A stretch of DNA of 64,000 bases from Phenylobacterium immobile (ATCC 35973) (GCF_001375595.1 NZ_CVJQ01000001.1:248001-312000), one strand, 5' to 3'. Counted from the stretch's first letter, positions 47,242 to 57,080 are shown. Numbers and translations are program-made. Notes: a model not told the origin generated them from the letters alone.

Positions 47242-48842
47242 GCGGCGACCATGCCGGCCTGCGCATGAGCCTCGGTCGTATCCTCGGCCGGCAACCGGAT
47301 CAGATAGTCGAAGGCCGAGAGCGCCGCCTTGGAGCCGTCGCCCATGGCGATGACGATCTGCTTATAGGGCGTCGTTGTCGCATCGCCCGCCGCAAACACG
47401 CCAGGGATCGAGGTCTGGCCGCGATAGTCGACCTCGATCTCGCCACGCGGCGTCAGGGCCACGGAGTCCCTCAGCCACTCGGTGTTCGGCACCAGGCCGA
47501 TCTGAACGAAGATGCCTTCCAGCGCGACTTCGTGGTGTTCCTCCGAATTGCGGTCCTTGTAGCGCAGGCCCACCACCTTTGAACCGTCGCCCAGCACCTC
47601 GGTCGTCAGCGCCGAGGTGATGACCCTGACGTTGGGCAGGGTCGCCAGCTTGCGTTGCAGGACAGCGTCGGCGCGCAGGTCACTGTCGAACTCGATCAGG
47701 GTGACGTGGGCGGTGATGCCGGCCAGGTCGATCGCGGCTTCCACGCCCGAATTACCGCCGCCAATCACCGCCACGCGCTTGCCCTTGTAGAGGGGGCCGT
47801 CGCAGTGCGGGCAGTAGGCCACGCCCTTGTTGCGGTACTGGTCCTCGCCGGGGACGTTCATCTGCCGCCAGCGGGCGCCGGTCGACAGGATGACGGTCTT
47901 CGACTTCAGGCTCGCGCCGTTCTCGAGCTTGATCTCGACCAGGCCGCCGGGCTGGCTGGGCGCGATGAGCGCCGTCGCCTTCTGCAGGTTCATCACGTCG
48001 ACCTCATAGTCCTTGACGTGCTGTTCCAGGTTGGCCGCCAGCTTGGGGCCTTCGGTATGCGAGACTGAGATGAAGTTCTCGATGGCCATGGTGTCCAGCA
48101 CCTGGCCGCCGAAGCGTTCGGCCGCGACGCCAGTGCGGATGCCCTTGCGCGCCGCATAGACCGCCGCCGCCGCGCCGGCAGGCCCGCCGCCGACCACCAG
48201 GACGTCAAAGGCGTCCTTGGCCTTGATCTTCTCGGCGTCGCGGGCGGCGGCGCCGGTGTCCAGCTTGGCCATGATCTGGTCGATGGTCATCCGGCCCTGG
48301 GCGAAGGGTTCGCCGTTCAGCAGGACGGTCGGCACCGCCATCACCTGGCGGGCCTCGACTTCCTCCTGGAAGAAGGCGCCGTCGATGGCGACGTGGTGAA
48401 TGTTCGGATTGATCGAGGCCATGGTGTTCAGGGCCTGCACCACGTCCGGACAGTTCTGGCAGGTCTGCGAGAAATAGGTCTCGAACCGGTACTCGCCGGG
48501 CAGCGCCTTGATGCGCTCGATGAGCTCGGGGTCGATCTTCGGCGGGTGGCCGCCGACGTGCAGCAGCGCCAGCACCAGCGAGGAGAATTCATGCCCCATC
48601 GGCAGGCCGGCGAAACGCGCATCGGCGTCGCCTGCGGCCCGGGTGATGGCGAAGGAGGGCACGCGCGCATCGGCGCCGGCCAGGTTCAGGCTGACCTTGT
48701 CGGATTGCGCCGCCACATCCTCAAGCAGGCTGCGCATCTCGGCCGAGCGGGCGCCGTCATCGAGGGACGCGACCAGTTCGATCGGCTGACGCAGGTTGCC
48801 GAGGTAGGTTTTCAGCTGGCCCTTCAGGGCTTGGTCCAACAT
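47238..48842 (-). CDS. ahpF: Alkyl hydroperoxide reductase subunit F
   Basis: A 534-aa NADH-dependent flavoprotein that reduces AhpC. The N-terminal double-thioredoxin domain has [16 protein letters not shown]. The FAD/NAD domain has [19 protein letters not shown], the redox CxxC in [13 protein letters not shown] and [17 protein letters not shown]. Length is standard. It lies 83 bp downstream of ahpC. Confidence 0.95.
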   Translation of the reverse strand: MLDQALKGQLKTYLGNLRQPIELVASLDDGARSAEMRSLLEDVAAQSDKVSLNLAGADARVPSFAITRAAGDADARFAGLPMGHEFSSLVLALLHVGGHPPKIDPELIERIKALPGEYRFETYFSQTCQNCPDVVQALNTMASINPNIHHVAIDGAFFQEEVEARQVMAVPTVLLNGEPFAQGRMTIDQIMAKLDTGAAARDAEKIKAKDAFDVLVVGGGPAGAAAAVYAARKGIRTGVAAERFGGQVLDTMAIENFISVSHTEGPKLAANLEQHVKDYEVDVMNLQKATALIAPSQPGGLVEIKLENGASLKSKTVILSTGARWRQMNVPGEDQYRNKGVAYCPHCDGPLYKGKRVAVIGGGNSGVEAAIDLAGITAHVTLIEFDSDLRADAVLQRKLATLPNVRVITSALTTEVLGDGSKVVGLRYKDRNSEEHHEVALEGIFVQIGLVPNTEWLRDSVALTPRGEIEVDYRGQTSIPGVFAAGDATTTPYKQIVIAMGDGSKAALSAFDYLIRLPAEDTTEAHAQAGMVAA

Positions 48843-48925
48843 GGCGATAACTCCGATTCACAGGGGGGAGGCGGAGGGGGCGCCGCCCGGAGCTTTCGCT
48901 GCGGACGACGCCTGATCCGTAGTGC

Positions 48926-49489
48926 TTAGATCTTGCCGACGAGGTCGAGAGACGGCGCCAGGGTGGCCGAGCCTTCTTCCCACTTCGCCGGGCAGACTTC
49001 GCCCGGGTGTTCGCGAACGTAGATGCCCGCCTTCACCTTGCGGACGAGTTCAGCGGCGTTGCGGCCGATGCCTTCGGCGGTGATTTCCATGGCTTGGATC
49101 ACGCCGTCGGGATCGACGACGAAGGTGCCACGGTCGGCCAGGCCGACGCCCGGACGCATCACTTCGAAGTTGTTGGTGATGGCGCCCGACTGATCGCCGA
49201 CCATGAAGTAGTTGATCTTGCTGATGGCCGGGCTGCTGTCGTGCCAGGCCTTGTGGCTGAAGTGCGTGTCGGTCGAGACCGAATAGACCTCGACGCCCAG
49301 GCCTTGCAGCTCGGCGTAGTGGTCAGCCAGGTCTTCCAGTTCGGTCGGGCAGACGAAAGTGAAGTCGGCCGGATAGAAGAAGAAGATCGACCACTTGCCC
49401 TTCAGGTCGGCGTCGCTGACGTCGACGAACTGGCCGGACTTGTAGGCCGTGGCGTTGAAGGGTTTCACGGTGGTGTTCAAAACGGACAT
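48926..49489 (-). CDS. ahpC: Alkyl hydroperoxide reductase subunit C (peroxiredoxin)
   Basis: A 187-aa typical 2-Cys peroxiredoxin. The peroxidatic Cys47 is in [13 protein letters not shown] and the resolving Cys166 in [14 protein letters not shown] 49489 ([17 protein letters not shown]) is preceded by GGGAGAG. It is the first gene of ahpC-ahpF-oxyR and is probably OxyR-activated. Confidence 0.96.
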   Translation of the reverse strand: MSVLNTTVKPFNATAYKSGQFVDVSDADLKGKWSIFFFYPADFTFVCPTELEDLADHYAELQGLGVEVYSVSTDTHFSHKAWHDSSPAISKINYFMVGDQSGAITNNFEVMRPGVGLADRGTFVVDPDGVIQAMEITAEGIGRNAAELVRKVKAGIYVREHPGEVCPAKWEEGSATLAPSLDLVGKI

Positions 49490-49557
49490 GGAGCTCTCCC
49501 TGGCAATGTCGGAGGCCATATCTAGGGGGGCGGGCCCGCAAGGACAAATCGATTAAA

Positions 49558-50136
49558 TCATCTTTTCGTATCGAAGCGGTCTATGCCTCCACCCGGGGAT
49601 GAATCGTCTCTTCTCGCAGGAGAGGGGTCGAGAAGCGCCTTCAGCCGCGCCATCTGCTCGCCCAGCACCGCATCGACCGGCCCCGCCCAGGTCTCCGCCA
49701 ATCCGCCCTTGGCGTAGCCGCCGACATCATAGGTCAGCGTCACCTTCGAACCCGACGCTGTCGGGGTGACGACGAAACCGAGATGGCCCGTGGCGCCGGT
49801 GAACACCAGGGGGCCAAGCGCGCCCTCCAGCCGCAGTTGATGGGTGCTGTCGTCTTTGAAGACGATCGAAAGATGCCGCACTTCACCCTTGGGCAAGGTC
49901 TCGCAGAAGCAGCCCCGGTCCGGGTCCATGGAAAGGTTTTCAGCCGCGCCCGACCATGTGTGGTCCTTGCTCCACCACATCGCGGGCCGGAGGACACCCG
50001 CCCAGACAATGGCGGGCGGCTTGGTTGTTTCAAACGTGTGGACGACCTCGAACCCGGCCGCCGACCGGTCCGTCACCTCGGCCCGCGCCGCGCCGGCGCA
50101 GCACAACAGGCCGATCGCCAGGATCATGGACCTCAT
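49558..50136 (-). CDS. Secreted SRPBCC (START-like) domain protein
   Basis: A 192-aa protein with signal peptide MRSMILAIGLLCCAGAARAE and a Bet v1/SRPBCC-like domain (GFEVVHTFETTKPPAIVWAGVLRPAMWWSKDHTWSG, ...VTLTYDVGGY...). It may bind a hydrophobic ligand; function is unknown. The last ~20 residues (SPARRDDSSPGGGIDRFD) look low-complexity. Confidence 0.72.
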   Translation of the reverse strand: MRSMILAIGLLCCAGAARAEVTDRSAAGFEVVHTFETTKPPAIVWAGVLRPAMWWSKDHTWSGAAENLSMDPDRGCFCETLPKGEVRHLSIVFKDDSTHQLRLEGALGPLVFTGATGHLGFVVTPTASGSKVTLTYDVGGYAKGGLAETWAGPVDAVLGEQMARLKALLDPSPARRDDSSPGGGIDRFDTKR

Positions 50137-50175
50137 CGGCGTTTCTCCCCGCGCGCGAGCCCCAAAATAGCGCAC

Positions 50176-50196
50176 CCTCTCCCCTCGGGGGAGAGG
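50176..50196. repeat. REP-like hairpin 3' of murI
   Basis: A perfect 9-bp inverted repeat, cctctcccc-tcg-ggggagagg, lies between murI and the SRPBCC gene. It is similar to the hairpins at 8689 and 45412. It may also act as a murI terminator. Confidence 0.6.
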
Positions 50197-50202
50197 AAGA
50201 AT

Positions 50203-51054
50203 TCAGGCCGGCTCGAAGCTGATCGGCGCGCCCCAGAAGGTCTGTGTCAACGCCGGTTGCAGGCCAGGCTTGCCGGTGGTCAGGAACCGGCGGCCGCCAT
50301 AGGCCCCCGGATCAAACTCCGGGTGTCGCTCCAGGTAGCGCGTCAAGGCGTCGGCGGTCGCTACCGGCTGATGGATGACGGGCGTGCCAGGCTTCAAGGC
50401 AGCACGGAAGATGTCGGCGACGATCTCATAGTGGGTGCAGCCCAGGATCGCGCGGTCTGGCGCGCGACCGATGCGGGCGGTGATCTTCGCCACATGGCCC
50501 TCGATCTCGGCGGCGAGGACCGAGGCCGTGGCGCCCTGCTCGATCAGGGTTGCCAGGTTCGGGCAGGGTTCGGAGAAGACGGCGACGTCCTGCCGGCGCT
50601 TGTCGATCTCGATCTCGTAGACGCGGCTCTTCGCGGTCGCCGGGGTTGAGAAGACCGCCAGCACGTCCAGCTTCTCGACCTTATCGCCGCGCCGCTCGGC
50701 CTCATGCTCCCAGGGCAGGCCCGTGGCCGCCTCGATGGTCGGCACGATGATGCCCAGGATGTTCACCGGCCGGCCGAGGTCACGCCTGAGGCCGGGCAAC
50801 CAGGTCTGCTGCAATCGTCTAAGCGCGATGCCTGACGCCGTGTTGCAGGCGAGCACGATGAGGTCGCACCCCTCGCGGAACAGCCGCTCGCAGCCGGCCT
50901 TGGTCAGCTCGACGATCTCCTCGCCGGGCCGGCCGCCATAGGGCGCATTGGCCTGGTCGGCCAGATAGACAAAGTCCGCCTTGGGAAACCGCTCCACCAG
51001 CCTGTGATGGACGGTCAGCCCGCCGACGCCGGAATCGAAAACGCCAATCGCCAT
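50203..51054 (-). CDS. murI: Glutamate racemase
   Basis: A 283-aa cofactor-independent racemase supplying D-glutamate for peptidoglycan. The N-terminal DSGVGGLTV, first catalytic Cys70 in IVLACNTASG, and second in AILGCTHYEIV are intact. Confidence 0.95.
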   Translation of the reverse strand: MAIGVFDSGVGGLTVHHRLVERFPKADFVYLADQANAPYGGRPGEEIVELTKAGCERLFREGCDLIVLACNTASGIALRRLQQTWLPGLRRDLGRPVNILGIIVPTIEAATGLPWEHEAERRGDKVEKLDVLAVFSTPATAKSRVYEIEIDKRRQDVAVFSEPCPNLATLIEQGATASVLAAEIEGHVAKITARIGRAPDRAILGCTHYEIVADIFRAALKPGTPVIHQPVATADALTRYLERHPEFDPGAYGGRRFLTTGKPGLQPALTQTFWGAPISFEPA

Positions 51055-51074
51055 GGGCCAGAACCTTGAAAATT

Positions 51075-51126
51075 TAGAGCGCGTCGGACGGGTGAACCGG
51101 CCTCCGCTTCACCCTGACGCGCTCTA
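51075..51126. repeat. Long intergenic palindrome overlapping a stop codon
   Basis: TAGAGCGCGTC (51075-51085) and GACGCGCTCTA (51116-51126) are an 11-bp inverted repeat. Internal arms GGGTGAA/TTCACCC extend it. The right arm contains the stop codon of the leftward DUF4345 gene, and AAATTTT follows on the minus strand, so it can act as that gene's terminator. The sequence looks like a dispersed alphaproteobacterial palindrome. Confidence 0.7.
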
Positions 51127-51489
51127 GGCGTAAACCCGTTCCACCCGCTCGCGCCAGAGGGCCAGGGCCGGCGTGACGCCCAGTTCCATGACCAGCGGCA
51201 GGACCACGCCCGGCGCGAACCCGGCGTGGAAGGCGTCCGCCAACCGCGCCAGCCCGCCGACGACGATGATCGTCGCCAGAGCGCGCACCACCGCCCCGCG
51301 CCGCTCGATTGTCGGGATCGTCCAGACATAGACAAGGCCAATGCCCAGCAACAGGCCCGAGAGGTAGCGCACATGGTTGTCGTGCAGGGCTGCGCCCTGG
51401 TCGAAGCCGCCGATCACGCCCCAGCCGCCGGCGCCGATCGGCACGAAGCTGGCGATGGCGATCGCGATCTGGAGGACACGTCTCTCCAT
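51124..51489 (-). CDS. DUF4345-like small membrane protein
   Basis: A 121-aa protein with four predicted transmembrane helices (MERRVLQIAIAIASFVPIGA, HVRYLSGLLLGIGLVYVWTI, ALATIIVVGGLARLADAF, VLPLVMELGVTPALALW). The pattern fits DUF4345. Function is unknown. Its start overlaps the ogt stop (ATGA), so it is in the ogt operon. Confidence 0.72.
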   Translation of the reverse strand: MERRVLQIAIAIASFVPIGAGGWGVIGGFDQGAALHDNHVRYLSGLLLGIGLVYVWTIPTIERRGAVVRALATIIVVGGLARLADAFHAGFAPGVVLPLVMELGVTPALALWRERVERVYA

Positions 51490-52037
51490 CAGAACAGCGA
51501 CGGCTGCTTGAGCTTCTGAGCGGCGACCACCGCCGCGCCCTCGATCGCCAGCAGCTTCAGCTTGGTCGCCGCCCCGCCCGGCGCCGAGAACCCGCCCAGC
51601 TTGCCGCCCGCCGCTGTCACACGATGACAAGGCACGACGATCGGCCAGGGATTCTGACCCAGGGCCTGGCCGACATCGCGCGCCAGGAGCTTGTCGCCCA
51701 GCTCCTCGGCGATCTGACCATAGGTCATGGTCTCCCCCGGCGGGATCGCGCGGGCGATCTCATAGACCTGCGCGTTGAACGCCGGGACGCGGTCCGCCTC
51801 AATCGCGATGTCCGCAAGGTCGTCCTTCTCGCCGCGCAACAAGGCGCGGACGCCGTCCATGGCGCGCAGGATCTTCGCCGTCGGCGCCGCCTCGACCGCG
51901 CCCGGAAAGCGCGCCAAGAGCCGCCCCCGCGATCGCTCGGCGTCCGGCTCCGGCAGGCGCACGCCCACAAGGCCCTTGTCGCCCCAGGCCAGGGCCGCAA
52001 AGCCGATAGCTGTTTCAAAGATGACGTAGTGGATCAT
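51489..52037 (-). CDS. ogt: Methylated-DNA-protein-cysteine methyltransferase
   Basis: A 182-aa suicidal DNA repair protein that removes O6-alkyl groups from guanine. The acceptor is Cys137 in PIVVPCHRVTAAGG, with the helix-turn-helix AIPPGETMTYGQIAEELG. It lacks an Ada regulatory domain. Confidence 0.94.
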   Translation of the reverse strand: MIHYVIFETAIGFAALAWGDKGLVGVRLPEPDAERSRGRLLARFPGAVEAAPTAKILRAMDGVRALLRGEKDDLADIAIEADRVPAFNAQVYEIARAIPPGETMTYGQIAEELGDKLLARDVGQALGQNPWPIVVPCHRVTAAGGKLGGFSAPGGAATKLKLLAIEGAAVVAAQKLKQPSLF

Positions 52038-52234
52038 GAGGCGAGCCTACCCCCGAACCGCCCCGCACGCTGGCGGATTTCGGACACGGACGCTAAGCCG
52101 CTCATCCCGCAAGAACAGCGAACGTTGATTATTTGCACTGTTCGGCGCATAAGCCGCCCCTTCCGGCGCCAACCTTGGTCAGCGCCCTCCACCGCCACGA
52201 CCCCCACCACCATATGGGACGAGGGCGGCGAGGA

Positions 52235-52262
52235 CCCCCGTCGACGCAATCGTCCACGGGGG
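52235..52262 (+). promoter_or_regulatory. Hairpin in the ffh leader
   Basis: CCCCCGT (52235-52241) pairs with ACGGGGG (52256-52262), and an inner GACG-CAAT-CGTC stem continues it. It ends 28 bases before the ffh start codon. It lacks a clear T-run, so a 5'-UTR control or stability element is more likely than a strong terminator. Confidence 0.45.
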
Positions 52263-52290
52263 ATGACTGTGTTTGGTCCATGAGGTTTTG

Positions 52291-53811
52291 ATGTTCGACG
52301 CGCTCACAGATCGTCTGTCAGGGGTTTTCGACCGGCTCTCCGGTCGCGGCGTCCTGTCTGACAAGGACATCGACGAAGTCCTGCGCGAGGTGCGGGTCGC
52401 CCTGCTGGAGGCCGACGTCGCGCTTCCCGTCGTGCGCGACTTCATCGCCAAGGCCAAGGAGCGCGCCTCCGGCGAGGCGGTGATCCGCTCGGTCCGTCCG
52501 GCCGACCAGATCGTCAAGATCACCTACGACGGGCTTGTCGAAATGCTCGGCGGCGAAGGCGAGCCCGAGGGCCTGAACCTCTCGCTCAACCCGCCCAGCG
52601 TGATCCTGATGGCCGGCCTCCAGGGCTCGGGCAAGACGACCACGGCCGGCAAGCTGGCGCTCCGCCTCGTCAAAGAGCGCAAGAAGGTCCTGCTGGCCTC
52701 GCTCGACACCCGCCGCCCGGCCGCCATGGAGCAGCTGGCGATGCTGGCGACCCAGGCTGGCGCGGAAAGCCTGCCGATCGTCGCCGGCCAGGCCGCCCCG
52801 GACATCGCCCGCCGCGCCATGACGGCCGCCAGGCTCCAGGGCTTCGACATCCTCATCCTCGACACCGCCGGCCGCACGACGCTGGACGAAGCGATGATGA
52901 GCGAGGCGTCCGAGATCGCCCGCATTGCGACGCCCTCGGAAACCCTGCTCGTCGCCGACAGCCTGACCGGTCAGGATGCCGTACGCACCGCCCGCGCCTT
53001 CCATGAACGCCTGCCGCTGACCGGCCTGGTCCTGACCCGCGCCGACGGCGACGGCCGCGGCGGCGCGGCGCTCTCCATGCGCGCCGTCACCGGCCTGCCG
53101 ATCAAGTTTTTGGGCGTCTCGGAGAAGATCGACGGCCTCGACGCCTTCGACGCCCGTCGCGTCGCCGGCCGCATCCTGGGCCAGGGCGACGTTGTCGCGC
53201 TCGTCGAGAAGGCGACCCAGGATCTCGACGTCGCCAACGCCGAGGCCATGGCCCGCAAGCTGGCCAAGGGTCAGTTCGACCTTGAGATGATGGCCGACCA
53301 GCTGGCGCAGATGAAGCGCATGGGCGGCATGGACGGCCTGATGGGCTTCCTGCCCGGCGTCCAGAAGATGAAGAAGCAGATCGCCGAGGCCAACGTTAGC
53401 GACAAGATGCTGGACCGTCAGGCGGCGATCATCAGCTCCATGACCAAGGCCGAGCGCAAGAAGCCCGACGTGCTGCAGGCCTCGCGCAAGCGCCGCATCG
53501 CCGCCGGCGCCGGCGTCGACGTGGCCGAGGTCAACCGCTTGCTGAAACAGCACCGCCAGATGGCCGACGCCTTCAAGGCGATGAGCAAGGGCGGCGGCAA
53601 GGGCTTCGCCCAGATGGCCCAGATGTTCGGCGGCGGCGGCGCCAATCCGCTGAAGGCCATGGGCGGCGGCAAGACGTCCATGCCGAGCCAGCAAGAGATC
53701 GACGACATGGCCGCCAAGCTCGGCGGTCCTGGCAGTTTGAAACTTCCGGGTCCCCGTTTACCAGGAATGGGCGGCGGTCTGCCGCCGGGCTTCAATCCCT
53801 TCAAAAAATAG
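52291..53811 (+). CDS. ffh: Signal recognition particle protein Ffh
   Basis: A 506-aa SRP54 GTPase. The N domain ([18 protein letters not shown]) is followed by the G domain with [28 protein letters not shown] and [10 protein letters not shown]. The Met-rich M domain (~330-450; [21 protein letters not shown]) binds 4.5S RNA and signal peptides. A Gly/Met-rich tail ends the protein. ATG 52291 matches the family start. Confidence 0.96.
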   Translation: MFDALTDRLSGVFDRLSGRGVLSDKDIDEVLREVRVALLEADVALPVVRDFIAKAKERASGEAVIRSVRPADQIVKITYDGLVEMLGGEGEPEGLNLSLNPPSVILMAGLQGSGKTTTAGKLALRLVKERKKVLLASLDTRRPAAMEQLAMLATQAGAESLPIVAGQAAPDIARRAMTAARLQGFDILILDTAGRTTLDEAMMSEASEIARIATPSETLLVADSLTGQDAVRTARAFHERLPLTGLVLTRADGDGRGGAALSMRAVTGLPIKFLGVSEKIDGLDAFDARRVAGRILGQGDVVALVEKATQDLDVANAEAMARKLAKGQFDLEMMADQLAQMKRMGGMDGLMGFLPGVQKMKKQIAEANVSDKMLDRQAAIISSMTKAERKKPDVLQASRKRRIAAGAGVDVAEVNRLLKQHRQMADAFKAMSKGGGKGFAQMAQMFGGGGANPLKAMGGGKTSMPSQQEIDDMAAKLGGPGSLKLPGPRLPGMGGGLPPGFNPFKK

Positions 53812-53837
53812 AACGAAGAACCAAGGACTTAACTGAA

Positions 53838-54488
53838 ATGCTGAAGATCCGTCTCGCCCGTGGCGGCGCCAAGAAGCGCCCCTACTACTCGATCGTCATC
53901 GCCGACAGCCACTCCGCGCGCGATGGCCGCTTCATCGAGAAGGTGGGCTCCTACAACCCGCTGCTGAAGAAGGACGACCCGAACCGCGTCGTCCTGAAGA
54001 TCGAACGCATCCAGGAATGGATGTCCAAGGGCGCCCAGCCGACCGACCGCGTCGCCCGCGAACTGTCGCTGCAAGGCGTCGGGACCTGGAAGTCAGGCAA
54101 CAACCCCAAGCAGGGTCTGCCGGGCGACAAGGCCAAGGAGCGCGCCGAGGAGAAGGTGAAGCGCGAAGCTGACCGCGCCCAGGCGCTGGAAGACGCCAAG
54201 GCCGCTGCGGCCGCTGCGGCCGCTGAAGCCGCCGCCAATCCCGCGCCGGAGCCCGAGCCCGTCGCTGAGGAAGCTCCCATCGCCGACGAGGCGCCGGCCG
54301 CTGAAGCTGCGCCGGCCGAAGAGGCGGCGACCGCTGAAGAAGCTCCCGTTGCTGAAGAAGTCGTGGCTGCTGAAGCCGCCGCCGAAGCCGTTGAGGCCGC
54401 CGCCTCCGCTGAGCCGGCTGTCGAGGATCCGGCTGCTGAGCCCGCCCCGACTGAAGACGCCCCGACTGAAGACAAGGCCGAAGGCTAA
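53838..54488 (+). CDS. rpsP: 30S ribosomal protein S16 with long Ala/Glu-rich tail
   Basis: Residues ~1-80 are a complete bS16 ([50 protein letters not shown]). The remaining ~135 residues are a charged helix ([18 protein letters not shown]) and then a long low-complexity Ala/Glu/Pro tail. Alphaproteobacterial S16 proteins often carry such tails, but this is one of the longer ones, at 216 aa in total. It starts 26 bp after ffh. Confidence 0.95.
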   Translation: MLKIRLARGGAKKRPYYSIVIADSHSARDGRFIEKVGSYNPLLKKDDPNRVVLKIERIQEWMSKGAQPTDRVARELSLQGVGTWKSGNNPKQGLPGDKAKERAEEKVKREADRAQALEDAKAAAAAAAAEAAANPAPEPEPVAEEAPIADEAPAAEAAPAEEAATAEEAPVAEEVVAAEAAAEAVEAAASAEPAVEDPAAEPAPTEDAPTEDKAEG

Positions 54489-54508
54489 GCGCTCCGGAGC
54501 TCGCGACC

Positions 54509-55033
54509 TTGGCCGACAACCTCATCATGGTGGCCAGGGTCGCCGGCGCCTTCGGCGTGCGCGGCGAGGTGCGGATCACGACCTTCACGGCCGACCCGCT
54601 TTCGCTGACCGACTACGGCGCCCTTCTGCGGCAGGATGGATCGGCGGGCCTCACGCTCTCCGCCATCCGCCCCGCGAAGGGCGGCGTCATCGCCCGCGCC
54701 AAAGAGATCGAGAGCCGCGAGCAGGCCGAGGCCTTGCGGGGCTTGCGCCTCTTCATCCCTCGCGACCGTCTGCCGGAACCGGACGAAGATGAGTTCTACC
54801 TTGCCGATCTGATCGGCCTTTTGATCGTCAGTCCTTCGGGCGAGACCATGGGGACGGTGAAATCCGTCCACGACTTCGGCGCCGGCGATCTCATCGAGGT
54901 CCAGCCTGAAGCCGGCCCAAGCTGGTGGTTGCCCTTCACCCGCGAAAATGTGCCCGAGGTCCTGCTCGCCGAGGGCCGCGTCGTGGCTGTGCGTCCCGTG
55001 GAGATCGAAGGCGACCCCGCGTCCGAGGCCTAG
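54509..55033 (+). CDS. rimM: Ribosome maturation factor RimM
   Basis: A 174-aa protein with RimM domain (MVARVAGAFGVRGEVRITTF) and PRC barrel (EDEFYLADLIGLLIV, VKSVHDFGAGDLIEV). It assists 30S head assembly by binding S19. TTG 54509 is chosen: CGGAG lies 8-9 nt upstream and there is no closer ATG before the family start. Its stop overlaps the convergent tesB stop in CTAG. Confidence 0.92.
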   Translation: MADNLIMVARVAGAFGVRGEVRITTFTADPLSLTDYGALLRQDGSAGLTLSAIRPAKGGVIARAKEIESREQAEALRGLRLFIPRDRLPEPDEDEFYLADLIGLLIVSPSGETMGTVKSVHDFGAGDLIEVQPEAGPSWWLPFTRENVPEVLLAEGRVVAVRPVEIEGDPASEA

Positions 55034-55896
55034 GCCCGCACGCGGATCAGGCCTTCCTGGGTGGTCGAGGCCACCAGGGTCCCGTCCTCAGCATAGATCA
55101 ACCCGCGCGTGAATCCGCGGCCGCCTGACGCCGAGGGGCTATCCTTGGCGTAGAGGTGCCACTGGTTGAAATCCATCGGCCGATGAAACCAGATGGCGTG
55201 GTCCAGGCTGGCCTGTTGCAGGCGGGTATTGCCCAGTCCTAGCCCATGCGGCCGCGTGGCGGTCATCAGCAACGTCAGGTCGGAGGCGTAGCTAAGCGCA
55301 ATCTGCTGCTGGCGCGGATCTGCGGGGATCAGGTCCTTGCAGCGGAACCAGACATGCTGGGTCGGCGGTCGCGCCTCGCCGCGAGCGAGCGCCATCAGGT
55401 CGTCGACGTCGCCGTAGCGCATCTCGATCGGCTCGGCGAAGGCCTTCCAGCGCCGCCAGGCCGGCGCACTGAACGCGCGCGCCATCTGGGCGGCGACCGC
55501 CCCATCGGGAAGGCCTGGCCCCGGCATCGGCCCCTGGTGCTCCAGCCCTTCCTCCGGCGCCTGGAACGAGGCGGCCAGGTTGAAGATCTGCTTGCCGTCC
55601 TGGATGGCGATCACCCGCCTGGCCGTGAAGGAGCCGCCGTCGCGGGCGCGGTCCACCTCGAAGATAATGGGGATCGCCGGATCACCCGCACGCAGGAAAT
55701 ATCCGTGCAGCGAATGGCACAGCCGCTCATCCACGGTCGCGTAGGCCGCCGCCAGCGCCTGGGCCACCACCTGGCCGCCGAAGATGCGCCCGACCGGCAC
55801 GTCCTCGCCCTCGGTGTAGGTAAAGCCGCGGAACAGGTTCGCGTCGAGCCGCTCCAGGGCCAGCTTCTCGGTCAGGGTCAGGGCGTCTTGCGGCAT
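55030..55896 (-). CDS. tesB: Acyl-CoA thioesterase II
   Basis: A 288-aa double-hotdog thioesterase hydrolysing acyl-CoAs. The catalytic triad segments are visible: IALSYASDLTLL (Asp), RLQQASLDHAIWFHRP (Ser/Thr position) and a C-terminal Gln (STTQEGLIR). The N-terminal hotdog has FGGQVVAQALAAAY. It lies antisense inside the rimM-trmD-rplS ribosomal cluster, separating rimM from trmD. Confidence 0.93.
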   Translation of the reverse strand: MPQDALTLTEKLALERLDANLFRGFTYTEGEDVPVGRIFGGQVVAQALAAAYATVDERLCHSLHGYFLRAGDPAIPIIFEVDRARDGGSFTARRVIAIQDGKQIFNLAASFQAPEEGLEHQGPMPGPGLPDGAVAAQMARAFSAPAWRRWKAFAEPIEMRYGDVDDLMALARGEARPPTQHVWFRCKDLIPADPRQQQIALSYASDLTLLMTATRPHGLGLGNTRLQQASLDHAIWFHRPMDFNQWHLYAKDSPSASGGRGFTRGLIYAEDGTLVASTTQEGLIRVRA

Positions 55897-55941
55897 GACC
55901 CACGCCTACCACGGCGGCCATTCATGGCGTAAGTCCGGGCC

Positions 55942-56652
55942 ATGGGTTTCGATGTCTCCGTACTGACCATGTTCCCCGAGGCCTTCCCCGGCCCGCTCGG
56001 TGTGTCTTTGATCGGCACGGCCTGGCGCGAGAAGGGGCTATGGACCCTGGAAACAGTGGACATTCGCGACTTTTCCAAAGATAAGCGCGGCTTCCTGGAC
56101 GACACCCCGGCAGGGGGCGGCCCAGGACAAGTGCTGCGGGCCGACGTGATCGCTTCTGCGCTGGACAGCGTGGATCGCCGCGAACGCCCGCTTTTGTATA
56201 TGAGCGCCCGGGGTCGGCCCCTGACCCAGGCGCGTGTGGCGGCGTGGTCGAAAGCCCCCGGGCTGATCGTCCTCTGCGGCCGTTTCGAAGGGGTGGACCA
56301 GCGCGTGCTCGACGCGCGCGGGTTCGAGGAGATCGCCGTCGGCGATGCGGTCCTGGCCGGTGGCGAGGCCGCCGCGATGGTGGCGATCGAAGCGTGCGTA
56401 CGGCTCGCGCCCGGCGTTCTTGGGCAGGCCGCAAGTCTGAGTGAAGAAAGCTTCGAGGACGGTCTCCTCGAGCATCCGCAGTACACGCGACCGCGGACGT
56501 TCGAGGGCCACGACATTCCCGAGGTGCTGCTGAGCGGGAACCACGCCGAGATCCGGAAGTGGCGCCAGGCGATGCGGAACGAAACCACGCGGGAAAGACG
56601 TCCAGACCTATGGGCGCTGAACCCCGCCAAACAACAGCCAAAGGGCGATTAA
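55942..56652 (+). CDS. trmD: tRNA (guanine-N1)-methyltransferase TrmD
   Basis: A 236-aa SPOUT-class enzyme making m1G37 in tRNA. Motifs: LTMFPEAFPGPLGVSL, DDTPAGGGPGQVLRADV (a variant of the usual D-x-PYGGGxGM), LCGRFEGVDQRVLD and the trefoil-knot EEIAVGDAVLAGGEAA. It begins 45 bp from the divergent tesB start and is followed by rplS. Confidence 0.94.
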   Translation: MGFDVSVLTMFPEAFPGPLGVSLIGTAWREKGLWTLETVDIRDFSKDKRGFLDDTPAGGGPGQVLRADVIASALDSVDRRERPLLYMSARGRPLTQARVAAWSKAPGLIVLCGRFEGVDQRVLDARGFEEIAVGDAVLAGGEAAAMVAIEACVRLAPGVLGQAASLSEESFEDGLLEHPQYTRPRTFEGHDIPEVLLSGNHAEIRKWRQAMRNETTRERRPDLWALNPAKQQPKGD

Positions 56653-56673
56653 GCCCAAGACAGGATGAAGACC

Positions 56674-57057
56674 ATGAACGTGATTGAGACCCTGCGTCAG
56701 GAAGAAGCTGACCGCCTGCTGGCCGCCCGCCAGATCCCCGAATTCCGCCCCGGCGACACCGTCCGCGTCAACGTGCGCATCAAGGAAGGTGAACGCGAGC
56801 GCGTCCAGGCCTACGAAGGCGTCGTGATCGCCCGCGGCGGCCAAGGCGTCGACGAGAGCTTCACAGTCCGCAAGATCTCTTTCGGCGAGGGCGTCGAACG
56901 CCTGTTCCCGATCATGTCGCCCAACATCGAATCCATCGAAGTGAAGCGCCGCGGCGTCGTCCGTCGCGCCAAGCTCTACTACCTGCGCGATCGCCGCGGG
57001 AAGTCGGCCCGGATCGCCGAACGCCAGAACGTTCGCCGCGAAACGACCGAAGCCTAA
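56674..57057 (+). CDS. rplS: 50S ribosomal protein L19
   Basis: A 127-aa bL19, [16 protein letters not shown] then [31 protein letters not shown] and the conserved [22 protein letters not shown] 56674 has AGGA 8 nt upstream; ATG 56665 would overlap that site. An intrinsic terminator follows. Confidence 0.95.
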   Translation: MNVIETLRQEEADRLLAARQIPEFRPGDTVRVNVRIKEGERERVQAYEGVVIARGGQGVDESFTVRKISFGEGVERLFPIMSPNIESIEVKRRGVVRRAKLYYLRDRRGKSARIAERQNVRRETTEA

Positions 57058-57080
57058 AAGCGCTTCAACCCGCGAATTTG

